Below are positions 18,635 through 28,007 of a DNA stretch of 64,000 nucleotides, piece by piece. The translations under genes were made by a program, and so were the position numbers. The stretch lies in NCBI RefSeq assembly GCF_003086695.1, contig NZ_CP025999.1, positions 1,527,670-1,591,669 of the forward strand. Reading direction: 5' to 3'. Every line of letters begins with the position of its first letter. Positions within the stretch are counted from its first letter, which is position 1. The notes below the pieces were generated by a model. It saw nothing but the letters and a program-made list of their open reading frames with translations, made no database searches and had not been told where the DNA came from. Origin of the DNA: Stenotrophomonas sp. SAU14A_NAIMI4_8 (lineage in GTDB: Bacteria; Pseudomonadota; Gammaproteobacteria; Xanthomonadales; Xanthomonadaceae).

Positions 18635-20773
18635 GTGAAATTCTTCGTCTCCTGCGCCAAGGGCCTGGAATACCTGCTTGCCGACGAACTGTCGGCCCTG
18701 GGCCTTGGCAAGGCCACCGCCACCATCGCCGGCGTCAACGCCGAAGGCGAGCTGGCGCAGGCCCTGCGTATCGTGATGTGGTCGCGCCTGGCCAGCCGCG
18801 TGCTGTGGCCGATCGACGAGTTCGACTGCCCGGACGAGCAGGCGCTGTATGACGGCGTGCGCGCCCTGCCGTGGCACGAGCACATCAAGCCGGAGATGAC
18901 CCTGGCGGTGGACGCGCACGTGTCCGGCGACAAGATCACCCATGCGCGCTTTGCCGCGCAGCGGATCAAGGACGCCATCGTCGACCGCATGCGCGATGAA
19001 GGCCTGGAACGGCCGTCGGTGAACACCGATCTGCCCGATGTGCGCGTGAACCTGTCGCTGCGCAAGGGCCGTGCGTCGCTGTCGATCGATCTGGGCGGTG
19101 GCCCGCTGCACCGCCGTGGCTGGCGCGGTGCCGCCCACGAGGCACCGCTGAAGGAAAACCTGGCTGCCGCGCTGCTGCTGCGCGCGCAGTGGCCGCGCCT
19201 GCACGCCGCCGGCGGTGGCCTGCTGGACCCGATGTGCGGCAGCGGCACCCTGCTGATCGAAGGCGCGCTGATGGCCGCCGACGTCGCCCCCGGCCTGATG
19301 CGCCACGGCAGCCTGCCGCCCAGCCGTTGGCTGGGCTTCGACAAGGCCGCCTGGAAGGCGATCCAGACCGAAGCACGCGACCGCGAAGCGGCCGGCCTGG
19401 CCGCCTTGAAGCCGGTCATCCACGGCAGTGACATCGACCCGGTAGCGATCCAGGCCGCGCGCGAGAACGCCGAAGTGGCCGGCGTGGCCCATGCCATCCG
19501 CTTCACCCGTGCCGACGTGGCCGATCTTGCCGCGCCGGAACAGGAGATCGGCGCGGTGGTCTGCAACCCGCCGTACGACGAGCGCCTGGCCGCCGACCCG
19601 GCCCTGTACCGCGCGCTGGGCAACGCCCTGCAGAAGGCGGTGCCGCAGTGGCGTGCCAGCCTGTTGTGTGGCAACGATGAACTGGCCTTCGCCACCGGCC
19701 TGCGTGCGTCCAAGAAGTACCAGATGTTCAACGGTGCGCTGGAATGCGCGCTGATCGTCTGCGACCCGATTGCCGTACCGGGCCGTGACCCGGCGCACCC
19801 GCGCGAGCTGAGCGAAGGCGCGCAGATGGTGGCCAACCGCCTGCGCAAGAACCTGAAGAAATTCAAGAGCTGGCGCGCGCGCGAGGACATCACCTGCTTC
19901 CGCGCCTACGATGCCGACCTGCCCGAATACGCGGCCGCCATCGACGTCTATGAAGAAGACGGTGGCCAGCGCCGCACCTTCCTGCATGTGCAGGAATATG
20001 CGGCACCGGCGGCCATTCCGGAAAACGACGTGCGCCGCCGCCGCAACGAACTGCTGGCCGCCGCGCGCGAGGTGTTCGGCGTGCCGCCGGAACAGGTGTC
20101 GATGAAGTCGCGCGAGCGCGGCAAGGGCGGCAGCAAGTACGGCCGTTTCGAGCAGCGCGATGAGTTCATCGTGGTGCGCGAAAACAACGCGCTGCTGCAG
20201 GTGAACCTGTTCGATTACCTCGATACCGGCCTGTTCCTGGACCACCGCCCGCTGCGCCGCATGATGGCCGAGCAGGTGCGTGGCAAGCGCTTCCTCAACC
20301 TGTTCTGCTACACCGGCGTGGCCAGCGTGCAGGCGGCGGTGGCCGGTGCGGCCAGCACCACCAGCGTCGACCTGTCGGCCACCTATCTGCAGTGGTGCTA
20401 CGACAACCTGGCGCTGAACGGGCAGGGCGGCAACCAGCACCTGCTGGTTCAGGCCGATGCCATGGCCTGGCTGGAAGGCGATCGCGGCCAGTACGACGTG
20501 ATCTTCTGTGACCCGCCGACGTTCTCCAACTCGGCCCGCGCCGATGACTTCGACGTGCAGCGCGAGCAGTTGAAGCTGCTGCGCGCGGCCGTGGCGCGGC
20601 TGGCGCCGGGCGGCGTGCTGTACTTCTCCAACAACTTCCGCCGCTTCAAGCTGGAAGAGAACGCCATCGCCGAATTCGCCCGGTGCCGCGAGATCACCGC
20701 GCGCACGATTGGTCCGGACTTCGAGCGCAACGCACGCATCCACCGTGCGTGGGAATTGAAGCGGGTGGGGTGA
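18635..20773 (+). CDS. rlmL: Bifunctional 23S rRNA methyltransferase RlmKL
   Basis: A 712-aa cytoplasmic enzyme that makes m2G2445 (N-terminal RlmL half) and m7G2069 (C-terminal RlmK half) in 23S rRNA. Visible parts: [18 protein letters not shown] opening, THUMP domain (to about 155), [19 protein letters not shown] motif, [11 protein letters not shown] catalytic motif, then the RlmK Rossmann domain with [16 protein letters not shown] and [12 protein letters not shown]. No suitable ATG precedes the conserved start; GTG 18635 gives the E. coli-like length. Confidence 0.93.
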   Translation: MKFFVSCAKGLEYLLADELSALGLGKATATIAGVNAEGELAQALRIVMWSRLASRVLWPIDEFDCPDEQALYDGVRALPWHEHIKPEMTLAVDAHVSGDKITHARFAAQRIKDAIVDRMRDEGLERPSVNTDLPDVRVNLSLRKGRASLSIDLGGGPLHRRGWRGAAHEAPLKENLAAALLLRAQWPRLHAAGGGLLDPMCGSGTLLIEGALMAADVAPGLMRHGSLPPSRWLGFDKAAWKAIQTEARDREAAGLAALKPVIHGSDIDPVAIQAARENAEVAGVAHAIRFTRADVADLAAPEQEIGAVVCNPPYDERLAADPALYRALGNALQKAVPQWRASLLCGNDELAFATGLRASKKYQMFNGALECALIVCDPIAVPGRDPAHPRELSEGAQMVANRLRKNLKKFKSWRAREDITCFRAYDADLPEYAAAIDVYEEDGGQRRTFLHVQEYAAPAAIPENDVRRRRNELLAAAREVFGVPPEQVSMKSRERGKGGSKYGRFEQRDEFIVVRENNALLQVNLFDYLDTGLFLDHRPLRRMMAEQVRGKRFLNLFCYTGVASVQAAVAGAASTTSVDLSATYLQWCYDNLALNGQGGNQHLLVQADAMAWLEGDRGQYDVIFCDPPTFSNSARADDFDVQREQLKLLRAAVARLAPGGVLYFSNNFRRFKLEENAIAEFARCREITARTIGPDFERNARIHRAWELKRVG

Positions 20774-20809
20774 AGCCCCGCCGGGCCACGCCCGGCGTGC
20801 GGGATCCTG

Positions 20810-21053
20810 GTAGATCCACGCCATGCGTGGATGGCGCCGTCTCTGGGGGACTCTGGGGTCAGAGCCCCTGCGCTGCGCGCAGGGGATCCGACCCCGGTAG
20901 ATCCACGCCACGCGTGGATGACGCCGTCTATGGGGTCAGAGCCCCTGCGCTGCGCGCAGGGGATCCGACCCTGGTAGATCCACGCCATGCGTGGATGACG
21001 CTGTCTCTGGGGTCAGAGCCCCTGCGCTGCGCGCAGGGGATCCGACCCCGGGC
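20810..21053. repeat. Three composite SMAG + GGGTC repeat modules
   Basis: Modules begin at the GTAG of 20810, 20897 and 20974 (periods 87 and 77 bp). Each pairs GTAGATCCACGCC-type SMAG with a GGGTCAGAGCC ... GGATCCGACC palindrome whose inner stem is CCCTGCGC/GCGCAGGG. The order of the two repeats is the same as in the 90-bp array at 11.95-12.48 kb, but the inner stem differs. Confidence 0.9.
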
Positions 21054-21057
21054 GCGG

Positions 21058-21387
21058 TTACAGCAGCGCCACCAGCAGGCCCAGCAGCGGCAGGGCGATG
21101 GCCAGCGGTGCGATCCACTGCGGGCGGTACGGGTACAGGCCGAAGGCCAGCGGTACGCCGGCCAGGGTCAGCGCACCCAGCCACAGCACCGGGCCCATCG
21201 CCCAGCCGTGGTCGACCACGCACAGGGCGAAGGCCACCCCCAGCAGCGCCCAGCCCAGCACGCGCCATTGCGTGCGCCGTGCCGGGGCCGCCGCGGCCTT
21301 GCCATGCAGGTCCTGCTGGTGTTTTTCCATCGCCAGCGACAGCGCGGTGAACGCAGCGAACGACAGCGTCAGGGCCAGCAGCATCAT
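21058..21387 (-). CDS. DUF3325-type membrane protein
   Basis: A 109-aa inner-membrane protein with three or four hydrophobic segments (MMLLALTLSFAAFTALSLAM, WALLGVAFALCVVDHGWAMG, LTLAGVPLAFGLYPYRPQW, then a C-terminal leucine-rich helix). It is the last gene of a siderophore-receptor cassette and starts by ATGA overlap with the PepSY gene. DUF3325 proteins recur in this position; their activity is unknown. Confidence 0.78.
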   Translation of the reverse strand: MMLLALTLSFAAFTALSLAMEKHQQDLHGKAAAAPARRTQWRVLGWALLGVAFALCVVDHGWAMGPVLWLGALTLAGVPLAFGLYPYRPQWIAPLAIALPLLGLLVALL

Positions 21388-23012
21388 GCGCCAGCCTCCG
21401 CTCCTGCGGGCGCCGCAACCGACGCCTTGGCCGCTGCCGCCGCCGCGCGCTTCTTCTTCTCGGCCGCGCTCAACGGCGGCGTCCAGCGCTGCATGCGCCA
21501 GCCGCACAGGGCCAGCATCGCGCCGAAGGCAAGCATCGACAGATCGAAGCCGGCCAGCACCCAGTCACCGCTGCGCAGGGTCACGCCCAGGTGCGCGTGG
21601 GTGGTCAGGGCATTGACCACCGGCAGCAGCGCGAACAACGCTGCACCCAGGTACAGCTGCCAGGCCCACATCATCCGCTTGGGCCAGATGAAGGCCGCCA
21701 GCAGTGCCGCGCCCCAGGCGTAGAAGAACACGTTGGCTTCGGCGCTGGAGCGTTCGGCCAGGTCCAGCGGCAGCAAGCGGTTGCCCCAGAAGTACGCAGC
21801 GAAGGCAATCGGCAGGCCGGCCACCGCGCCGATGTTCAGCGCATCGACCAGGCGCAGGCCGAAGCCGATGCGGCCACTCTTGGCATGCTTGGGCCGTTCC
21901 TTCACCGCCCACAGCACCACGCCGCTGGCCACCATCAGGCAGCCGGTCAGACCGGACAGGAAGAACAGGGCACGCAGGCCCCAATCTGCAAAGCGCGCCA
22001 GGTGCAGGCCGTACAGCACGCCGCGGGTGGCGGTGGCACCGCCGGAGGGCGGGCTTTCCTGCAGCAGCGTGCCGTTGACCATGTCGTAGCGCAGCGACGG
22101 GGTGTCGATGGACAGGCGCTTGCCATCACGCTGGCGGATGTCGATCACCGCATTGCCCGCACCGGGGTTGGAAATGGTGAAGCCGGCCACTTCCACGCCA
22201 TGCCAGTGCGCGCGGGCGCTGTCGAGCAGGCGCGCGATGGCCACCGGCGCGGCCTTGCCCTGGGCCGGCTCGCTCACCTCGGCCATGCCGCCGAAGGCTT
22301 CGGCGAAGAACTTGTCCTCATCCTGCGGGTAGGCCACCTTCACCCCCCACGGCAGGTACATGATCATCAACGTGACGATGCCGGTGTAGGTGATCATGGC
22401 GTGGTACGGCAGCGCCATCACCGCGCTCACGTTGTGGAAATCCAGCCACGAGCGCAGGCCCTTGTCCTTGCGGAAGGTGAAGAAGTCCTTGAAGATTTTC
22501 TTGTGGGTGATCACCCCGGTGATGATCGCCACCAGCATGAACATGGCGCAGAAGCCGACCAGGTAGCGCGCCCAGTACACCGGGATGTAGTGCAGGTCGA
22601 AATGCAGGCGGTAGAAGAAGTCACCGCCGCGGGTTTCGCGCGCCTTCAGTTCGTTGCCGGTGTTGGGGTCCAGGGTGGCATCGCCGAACGCGCCGCGACG
22701 GCCCTTGGTCGGGTCGGCCTGGTCGGCAGGCACGCGCCAGAAGGTGCTCATGGCCGGGTTGCGCGGCTGCGGCAGCGTTACGTACCACATCTCGGCATTG
22801 CCGGCGTTGGCCTGCAGGTAGTCGACCGCGCGCTGCGCGGCCACGTCGGTGCTGACCCGCGCGCTGGGCAGTTCCGGGCGCATCCAGCGGCTGATTTCTT
22901 CGCGGTAATAGCTGGCGGTGCCGGCCATGAAGATCAGCAGCAGCAGCCAGCCCACCAGCAGGCCGGTCCAGGTGTGCAGCCAGGCCATCGATTGGCGGAA
23001 TCCGTTCTTCAT
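21384..23012 (-). CDS. PepSY-domain iron-regulated membrane protein
   Basis: A 542-aa inner-membrane protein of the PepSY_TM family that accompanies TonB siderophore receptors and probably helps reduce or release ferric siderophore in the periplasm. Visible: the N-terminal SMAWLHTWTGLLVGWLLLLI helix, paired histidines in FHNVSAVMALPYHAMITYTG and YRLHFDLHYIP (candidate haem or metal ligands), four or five TM helices and a Lys/Ala-rich cytoplasmic tail. I chose ATG 23012, which overlaps the DUF3649 stop (ATGA); the upstream frame overlaps that gene. Confidence 0.85.
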   Translation of the reverse strand: MKNGFRQSMAWLHTWTGLLVGWLLLLIFMAGTASYYREEISRWMRPELPSARVSTDVAAQRAVDYLQANAGNAEMWYVTLPQPRNPAMSTFWRVPADQADPTKGRRGAFGDATLDPNTGNELKARETRGGDFFYRLHFDLHYIPVYWARYLVGFCAMFMLVAIITGVITHKKIFKDFFTFRKDKGLRSWLDFHNVSAVMALPYHAMITYTGIVTLMIMYLPWGVKVAYPQDEDKFFAEAFGGMAEVSEPAQGKAAPVAIARLLDSARAHWHGVEVAGFTISNPGAGNAVIDIRQRDGKRLSIDTPSLRYDMVNGTLLQESPPSGGATATRGVLYGLHLARFADWGLRALFFLSGLTGCLMVASGVVLWAVKERPKHAKSGRIGFGLRLVDALNIGAVAGLPIAFAAYFWGNRLLPLDLAERSSAEANVFFYAWGAALLAAFIWPKRMMWAWQLYLGAALFALLPVVNALTTHAHLGVTLRSGDWVLAGFDLSMLAFGAMLALCGWRMQRWTPPLSAAEKKKRAAAAAAKASVAAPAGAEAGA

Positions 23013-23329
23013 GCCCAGGCCCCCAGCAGGCGCGCGATCGCGGCCATCAGCAGGGTGGGCAGGAGGATGCCGACCCAGGCGCGCAGCGCACTGCGCGTGG
23101 CAAATGCCCACAGCGCGGCGCAGGCGGCCATCAGGATGCCCAGCATCATCCCGGTCAGCACGGTCTGCCCGCGCGCGCCGGGCAGGGCGACCACGCAGAA
23201 CACACTGGTGACCGACCCCAGCGCGTAGCCGCCGAAGATGGCGGCCAGCGAACGGGACAGCACGCCCCAGCGTGGGCTGGCGAAGAAGGTGCTGAGGCGG
23301 GAGCTGGCAATAGCGGGCGAGCGATCCAC
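23009..23329 (-). CDS. DUF3649-type membrane protein
   Basis: A 106-aa inner-membrane protein with three hydrophobic helices (AIFGGYALGSVTSVFCVVAL, TGMMLGILMAACAALWAFA, VGILLPTLLMAAIARLLG). It is the first of three overlapping genes (DUF3649, PepSY, DUF3325) downstream of the TonB receptor, a frequent set in gammaproteobacterial siderophore loci. Function unknown. Confidence 0.78.
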   Translation of the reverse strand: MDRSPAIASSRLSTFFASPRWGVLSRSLAAIFGGYALGSVTSVFCVVALPGARGQTVLTGMMLGILMAACAALWAFATRSALRAWVGILLPTLLMAAIARLLGAWA

Positions 23330-23350
23330 GGCAATCCTGCAGGTTGGTTG

Positions 23351-23380
23351 AAAGAAGGCCGGCGCACCGAAGTGCGCCGG
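23351..23380 (-). terminator. Attenuator-like hairpin between receptor and inner-membrane genes
   Basis: On the minus strand CCGGCGCAC, loop TTCG, GTGCGCCGG, then CCTTCTTTC. The weak T-tract suggests partial termination, lowering expression of the three downstream membrane genes relative to the receptor. Confidence 0.6.
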
Positions 23381-23434
23381 GGGGCCATCCCTGGCCGGGT
23401 GCCGGTCGCAGAACCGGCACCATCCATCAGGTCA

Positions 23435-25645
23435 TCAGAGCTTCCAGCGCAGGGTCATGGTGACATTGCGCGGTTCGCCCCAGTACACGCCGTTGTAGAA
23501 ACCGACGTTGTTGTAATACTTCTTGTCCAGCAGGTTGTTGACGTTCACCTGCGCACTGAAGTTCTCGTTGAAGCGGTAGCCACCGCCCAGGTTCAGCAGG
23601 TAGAACGCGTCCTGGGTGATGCGTGCGCTCTGGGTGCCACCGGTGGCGACCGGCCGGGCGCTGTTGTTCCAGATGCTGCTCTGCCAGGTCACGCCACCGC
23701 CCAGCCAGTAGCGGCTGTCGGCACCGCCGGGGCGCCAGCTGGCGTTGAGGCGGAAGGTGTCCTGCGGGGTGGTGGTCCGCTGCAGCACGCCGGCGGCGTT
23801 GCGGATCTTGGTATGGGCGAAGCCCGCCGATACGTTCCACTGCTCGCCGATGCTGCCCTGGGTTTCGATTTCCCAGCCCTTCACCTTGTTGCCCTGGCCA
23901 GTGGAGCGGTAGGCCTGGCCGCCATCGGGCAGCGAGTTCAGCGGCACCGAATCATCGATCTCGGCCACGTTGTCCTGCTTGCCTTCAAACACTGCGGCCG
24001 AGGCATTGAGCAGGCCGCCGAAGAACTCGGCCTTCACGCCGGCTTCGTACATGTCGCCGACCACCGGCTCCAGGTAGTTGCCGTTGCGGTCGCGGTAGTT
24101 CTGCGGCTTGAAGATGTCGGTGTAGCTGACATAGCCGCTGAAGATGTCGTTGAAGTCGTAGACCAGGCCGGCGTACGGGGTCAGGGTGTCATCGGGCTTG
24201 TAGCCGGTGCGGGTGGTGCGGTTGCGGTTGCCGTTGGCATCGTAGCCGTAGGCCCACTGGCGCGTTTCCCAGCTGCCGTAGCGGGCGCCGACCACGGCCA
24301 GCAGCGGGTCGGCCAGGCGCAGGCGCGCGGCCACGTAGGCGGCGCGCTGGCGCAGTTCGTTTTCCGAGGCCAGGCGGCCGTAGCGGGTGACCGGCAGCAC
24401 CGGCACGTCGCCGGTCCAGTGGCGCCAGTCGGCGACCTGCATGTAGCCCGGTGCGCTGGTATCGAACGAGGTCGCCTCCGATTCGCCCTTGCGCACCGCC
24501 TGGCCCAGGCCGAACACCAGTTCATGCTCGCGCCCGAACAGCTGGAACGGGCCGCCGACGTTCACGTCGAACACGTCCATGGTGCTGTGTTCGTTGAAGT
24601 GCGAGACATAGGCGGTCACGCCGGTGCCGTCCGGGCGCGGATTGCCGGCCGCGCCGTACCAGACGCTGCCGTCGGTATCGCGCACGGCATGGGTCACGTT
24701 GCCCTTCAGCGACCAGCCATTGCCCAGCTGCTGTTCCAGGCGGGCGAAGGTGGTCTTTTCCACCATCGGCCAGCTGCTCCACGACGCCGACAGATTGGTC
24801 GAGCGCGGCAGGTTGGCCGGGTTGCCATCGGCGCCCCAGTACGGCACCACGCCCCAGGTCACACCGGTGGTGCGCGGCGACTGGTATTCGTAGCCCAGTT
24901 CAAACAGGGTGCTGTCGGTCAGGTCGGCCTGCACGATGCCGTAGAACACGTCCTTGTCGAGCTTGTAGACATCGCGGAACGAATCGCTCTGCTGCTTGGC
25001 GGCGACCACGCGTGCACGGATGCGGCCGTCCCAGGCGATCGGGCCGCCCAGGTCGACTTCCATGCGCTGGTTGCCCCAGCGGCCCAGGATCAGGTTGGCG
25101 CCCATCTGCACGGTATCGGTCGGGCGCTTGCGCACCATGCTGATGGTGCCCGACGGATCGCCGGCGCCGGTGGTCAGGCCGGTGGCGCCACGGATCACTT
25201 CGATGCGCTCGTAGATCACGTTGTCGGTGTTGGTCTTGATCGAGCCACCGAAGGTGTTGAGCATGCCATCGATCTGGAAGTTCTCGATGGTGTAACCGCG
25301 CGAGACATAGTTGATGCGCTCGCTGTCAGTGACCGACACAGTGACGCCGGTCACCTGGCCCATCACATCGGACAGCGAGAACAGGCCCATGTCGTCCAGG
25401 CGCTGGCGGGTGATGACCGTGACCGACTGCGGCGTCTCGCGCAGCGACAGGTCCAGCTTGGTCGCACTGCGCGTGTTCTTCACCGTGTAGCTGTTCTGGA
25501 TTTCGCCATCGGCGGTCACCTTCACCGTGTCCAGCGTGCGCGCATCGGCGTCGGCCGGCACATCGGCATGGGCCAGCGGCGCGCAGAGCAGCATGGCCAG
25601 CGCCAGCGCCAATGGGGAAACAACGGGAACGTTCGGTTTGGACAT
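23435..25645 (-). CDS. TonB-dependent siderophore receptor
   Basis: A 736-aa outer-membrane receptor for a ferric siderophore. Signal peptide to about residue 26 (APLAHA), TonB-box region near DTVKVTADG, plug domain with LRETPQSVTVITRQRLDDMG and TGAGDPSGTISMVRKRPT, then the beta-barrel with GLVYDFNDIFSGYVSYTDIF and the closing NVTMTLRWKL. Length and plug fit the FpvA/FhuE/hydroxamate class, but the ligand is not predictable. No FecI/FecR pair or N-terminal signalling domain is present. ATG 25645 starts the signal peptide; a candidate Fur box lies about 200 bp upstream. Confidence 0.92.
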   Translation of the reverse strand: MSKPNVPVVSPLALALAMLLCAPLAHADVPADADARTLDTVKVTADGEIQNSYTVKNTRSATKLDLSLRETPQSVTVITRQRLDDMGLFSLSDVMGQVTGVTVSVTDSERINYVSRGYTIENFQIDGMLNTFGGSIKTNTDNVIYERIEVIRGATGLTTGAGDPSGTISMVRKRPTDTVQMGANLILGRWGNQRMEVDLGGPIAWDGRIRARVVAAKQQSDSFRDVYKLDKDVFYGIVQADLTDSTLFELGYEYQSPRTTGVTWGVVPYWGADGNPANLPRSTNLSASWSSWPMVEKTTFARLEQQLGNGWSLKGNVTHAVRDTDGSVWYGAAGNPRPDGTGVTAYVSHFNEHSTMDVFDVNVGGPFQLFGREHELVFGLGQAVRKGESEATSFDTSAPGYMQVADWRHWTGDVPVLPVTRYGRLASENELRQRAAYVAARLRLADPLLAVVGARYGSWETRQWAYGYDANGNRNRTTRTGYKPDDTLTPYAGLVYDFNDIFSGYVSYTDIFKPQNYRDRNGNYLEPVVGDMYEAGVKAEFFGGLLNASAAVFEGKQDNVAEIDDSVPLNSLPDGGQAYRSTGQGNKVKGWEIETQGSIGEQWNVSAGFAHTKIRNAAGVLQRTTTPQDTFRLNASWRPGGADSRYWLGGGVTWQSSIWNNSARPVATGGTQSARITQDAFYLLNLGGGYRFNENFSAQVNVNNLLDKKYYNNVGFYNGVYWGEPRNVTMTLRWKL

Positions 25646-25844
25646 GCAGTGCGATTCCATGCAGGAGAAAAACATCAGCGATGGAATCCATGCGTGCGGG
25701 CGCCCGCGCGGAATCGCGCGACCCGAGGCATCTCCCATCGCCACGCGCTGACGGCCAGGGCCGTCGGCGCACGAGGAGCCGGGGATGTACACGGGCGGAA
25801 GCGCAGTGGGGGGCGCCAGGTGGCTGAGCGTACAACCGATCAGT

Positions 25845-25865
25845 AAATGATAGGCATTCGCATTT
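25845..25865. promoter_or_regulatory. Candidate Fur box
   Basis: AAATGATAGGCATTCGCATT matches the repeated NAT(A/T)AT-type hexamers of Fur sites, in an AT-rich patch between the siderophore receptor and the DUF4124 gene. It is about 200 nt before the receptor ATG. Confidence 0.5.
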
Positions 25866-25908
25866 CGTTAATCAAGTGTGTACGCGCGCGCTGTGGCGTG
25901 GCCGCGCT

Positions 25909-26310
25909 TCAGCGTGAAGCGCAGCTGCGGGTGACGTCGTCGTTGAGCTGGCGCGCGGGCGTGCGCGAGCCGAACCACTCGGCCAGCTCGCGGCGCGTGC
26001 GGGCCTTGTCGCAGGCTTCGGCATTGCTGGCCGCCTCGATCACCGTGCCGGTCACCGGTGCGGCACCACGGCCGGCATTGGCCTGCAGTTCACGCCGGGC
26101 AACGCGCAGCTCGCGGTCCACGCGCTCGGCCTCCTGCCAGCTCAGTTTCGGATCACGCACGATCGGGCGGGTCACCCCGGTATCCTGCCCAGCCGGGCAG
26201 GGCGTGCTCTGGTAGATGGTGCGGCCACCGTCGTTGCACTTGTACACGCGCTGCGCGCACGCCTCACCGGCCGCCAGCAGCAGCGGCAGCAGAACCAACA
26301 TCCTTTGCAT
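25909..26310 (-). CDS. DUF4124-domain exported protein
   Basis: A 133-aa exported protein: Sec signal 1-19 (ending GEACA), then a DUF4124 module (QRVYKCNDGGRTIYQSTPCP) whose two cysteines probably form a disulfide. A charged helical segment rich in Glu/Arg follows (LSWQEAERVDRELRVARREL), and the tail has two further cysteines. Start ATG 26310 was chosen for the signal peptide. DUF4124 proteins are cell-envelope proteins of undefined role, sometimes fused to lytic transglycosylases as at 62652. Confidence 0.75.
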   Translation of the reverse strand: MQRMLVLLPLLLAAGEACAQRVYKCNDGGRTIYQSTPCPAGQDTGVTRPIVRDPKLSWQEAERVDRELRVARRELQANAGRGAAPVTGTVIEAASNAEACDKARTRRELAEWFGSRTPARQLNDDVTRSCASR

Positions 26311-26404
26311 GGATCCCCCCGTGGGCCACCCTGGCCCACATGGCGCGGGAGCATACGGAGTGTGACCCCCGTCGCGCAATACGCCTGCGCCTTTTGCCAG
26401 AAAT

Positions 26405-26444
26405 GGGGGCAGAGCCCGTTGCTGCGCAACGGGATCCGACCCCG
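26405..26444. repeat. GGGTC-family palindromic repeat (variant)
   Basis: GGGGGCAGAGCCCGTTGC ... GCAACGGGATCCGACCCC. The left arm has G in place of the usual T (GGGGC instead of GGGTC). It lies upstream of the DUF4124 gene. Confidence 0.78.
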
Positions 26445-26468
26445 GCAGGCCCCAGGAAACGGTCAAAG

Positions 26469-26570
26469 GCGGGGCGGTGTGGGTGGGCAGGACCGCAGGC
26501 GCCATGGATGGCGCCTACGAGCCCCCATGGACGGGTTTACGGCGTGTCCTGCCCACCCACACCGCCCCGC
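26469..26570 (+). repeat. Long-stem hairpin element, copy 2
   Basis: A perfect 25-bp stem pairs 26469-26493 with 26546-26570. Inside are AGGCGCC, loop ATGGAT, GGCGCCT (26497-26516), then GAGCCCCCATGGACGGG followed by TTTACGGCGT. The inner loop and the GAGC...GGACG...GCGT motif match copies 1 and 3, while the outer stem is unrelated to theirs. It is flanked by GGAAACGGTCAAAGGC and TTTGACGTTGATGTTGCCG. It lies between the DUF4124 gene and the 3' end of the DUF445 gene. Confidence 0.75.
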
Positions 26571-26649
26571 ATCCCCGGGAGAGCCTGCGTTTGACGTTGA
26601 TGTTGCCGTTGCATTGAGCGGGTACAGGGCGCAGCCCTGTCGCCCTCCC

Positions 26650-27936
26650 TCAGAACCGGAATACCACTGTGGCGGCATGCAGCAGCAGCCCGATCAGCCC
26701 GCCCACCAGGGTGCCGTTGAACCGGATGAACTGCAGGTCGCGGCCCACGCTCAGTTCCAGCTGTCCCACCAGGTGGCGCTCGTCCCAGCCCTTCACCGTC
26801 TGCGCGATGTGGCTGGTCACCCCTTCGCGCAGGCGCCCGGTCAAGCGCTGCGCACCTTCCAGCAGATGCTGGTTCAGCGCATCGCGCAGGGCCGGGTCGG
26901 CCTGCAGGGTCTGCCCCAGCGAGGCCAGGCTGCGCTGCAGATGCCCCACCAGCGCCGAATCCTCGCGCTGCAGGTCGGCGCGCAGCGTGGCGTGGATGCG
27001 CGACCACAGGCCCTGCACGTACTCCTGCAGGGCAGGGTGGTCGATCATTTCCTGCTTCAGCTGTTCGATGCGCTCGGCCAGCGCCGGATCATCGCGCAGG
27101 CGCTGCACGTAGTTCTGCAGCCAGGTCTCGTAATCCTGGCGCAGCGGATGCTGCGGCTCGGCCAGTACCTGCTGCAGTTCCTCCAGTACGGCCCTCGCCA
27201 ACCGCTCGGCCAGGCTGTCGCCGATCTCGTCGATCGGCTTCACCCAGTTCACCGTGCTGGACAGCGTGGGCCACTCGCGCTGGATGTAGCGCACGATCAG
27301 CTGCGAGGCGCGTTCTTTCACCTCTGGCTGTTCCAGCCAGCGGCCTAACCGCTGCAGCCCTTCGTCCAGCACGCGCTGGTGGCGGCCATCGGCAGTCAGC
27401 AGGGCCAGCAGTTCGCCGGCGGTGGCCGCCGCGTTCCACTGCCGCAGCTGCTGCACCACGAATCCATGCAGCTGCCGGCGCACCGCGCCTTCATCGAAGA
27501 AATCCAGCGCCTGCAGGGCCCAGCCGCGGGCCATGTCGGCCAGCATGCGCGCGCGTTCGGGTTCGGCCAGCCAACTGCCCAGGCGGCTGGCCGGGTCGAA
27601 CACCTGCAGGCGGGCCAGCAGCACGCCCGGTTCCAGGAACTGGTCGCGCACGAACAGCGCCAGGCTGTCACCGATGCGTTCCTTGCTGCGCGGAATGATG
27701 GCGGTATGCGGAATGGGCAGCCCCATTGGCCGCCGGAACAGCGCGACCACCGCGAACCAGTCGGCCAGCGCGCCCACCGCGGCCGCTTCGCAGAAGGCCG
27801 ACACCCAGGCCCAGATGCCCCGTTCACCCTGCCAGTGGCTGACCGCGAAACCGGCCAGCATCAGCAGCAGCAGGCCCAGGGCCAGGGCTTTCAGGCGCCG
27901 CAGCTGGGCGCGGCGCGGATCGATGGCAGACGTCAT
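26650..27936 (-). CDS. DUF445 family membrane protein
   Basis: A 428-aa protein of the DUF445 (YjiN-like) family. An N-terminal TM helix (ALALGLLLLMLAGFAVSHW) and a second one near WVSAFCEAAAVGALADWFAV are followed by the conserved FRRPMGLPIPHTAIIPRSKE. A long helical soluble region then leads to a C-terminal TM anchor after the conserved FIRFNGTLVGGLIGLLLH. It is probably an inner-membrane protein with a large helical domain. No biochemical function is known for the family. Confidence 0.85.
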   Translation of the reverse strand: MTSAIDPRRAQLRRLKALALGLLLLMLAGFAVSHWQGERGIWAWVSAFCEAAAVGALADWFAVVALFRRPMGLPIPHTAIIPRSKERIGDSLALFVRDQFLEPGVLLARLQVFDPASRLGSWLAEPERARMLADMARGWALQALDFFDEGAVRRQLHGFVVQQLRQWNAAATAGELLALLTADGRHQRVLDEGLQRLGRWLEQPEVKERASQLIVRYIQREWPTLSSTVNWVKPIDEIGDSLAERLARAVLEELQQVLAEPQHPLRQDYETWLQNYVQRLRDDPALAERIEQLKQEMIDHPALQEYVQGLWSRIHATLRADLQREDSALVGHLQRSLASLGQTLQADPALRDALNQHLLEGAQRLTGRLREGVTSHIAQTVKGWDERHLVGQLELSVGRDLQFIRFNGTLVGGLIGLLLHAATVVFRF

Positions 27937-27977
27937 GGCCGCAGTCTAACCGGCACCGGATGACGCCAACGCAACGG

Positions 27978-28002
27978 TGGCGCCGGGCAGGCCCCGGCGC
28001 CA
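27978..28002 (-). terminator. Hairpin after the ParB-like gene
   Basis: TGGCGCCGGG (27978-27987) pairs with CCCGGCGCCA (27993-28002) around a 5-nt loop, 6 nt past the stop codon at 28008. No T-run follows, so it is at best a weak terminator or a transcript-end stabiliser. Confidence 0.45.
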
Positions 28003-28007
28003 GCCGG

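Noticed and set aside
18107..20911. A 934-codon minus-strand open frame opposite rlmKL
   Set aside because: It is the antisense shadow of a high-GC gene; rlmKL carries all conserved motifs and the antisense protein has none.
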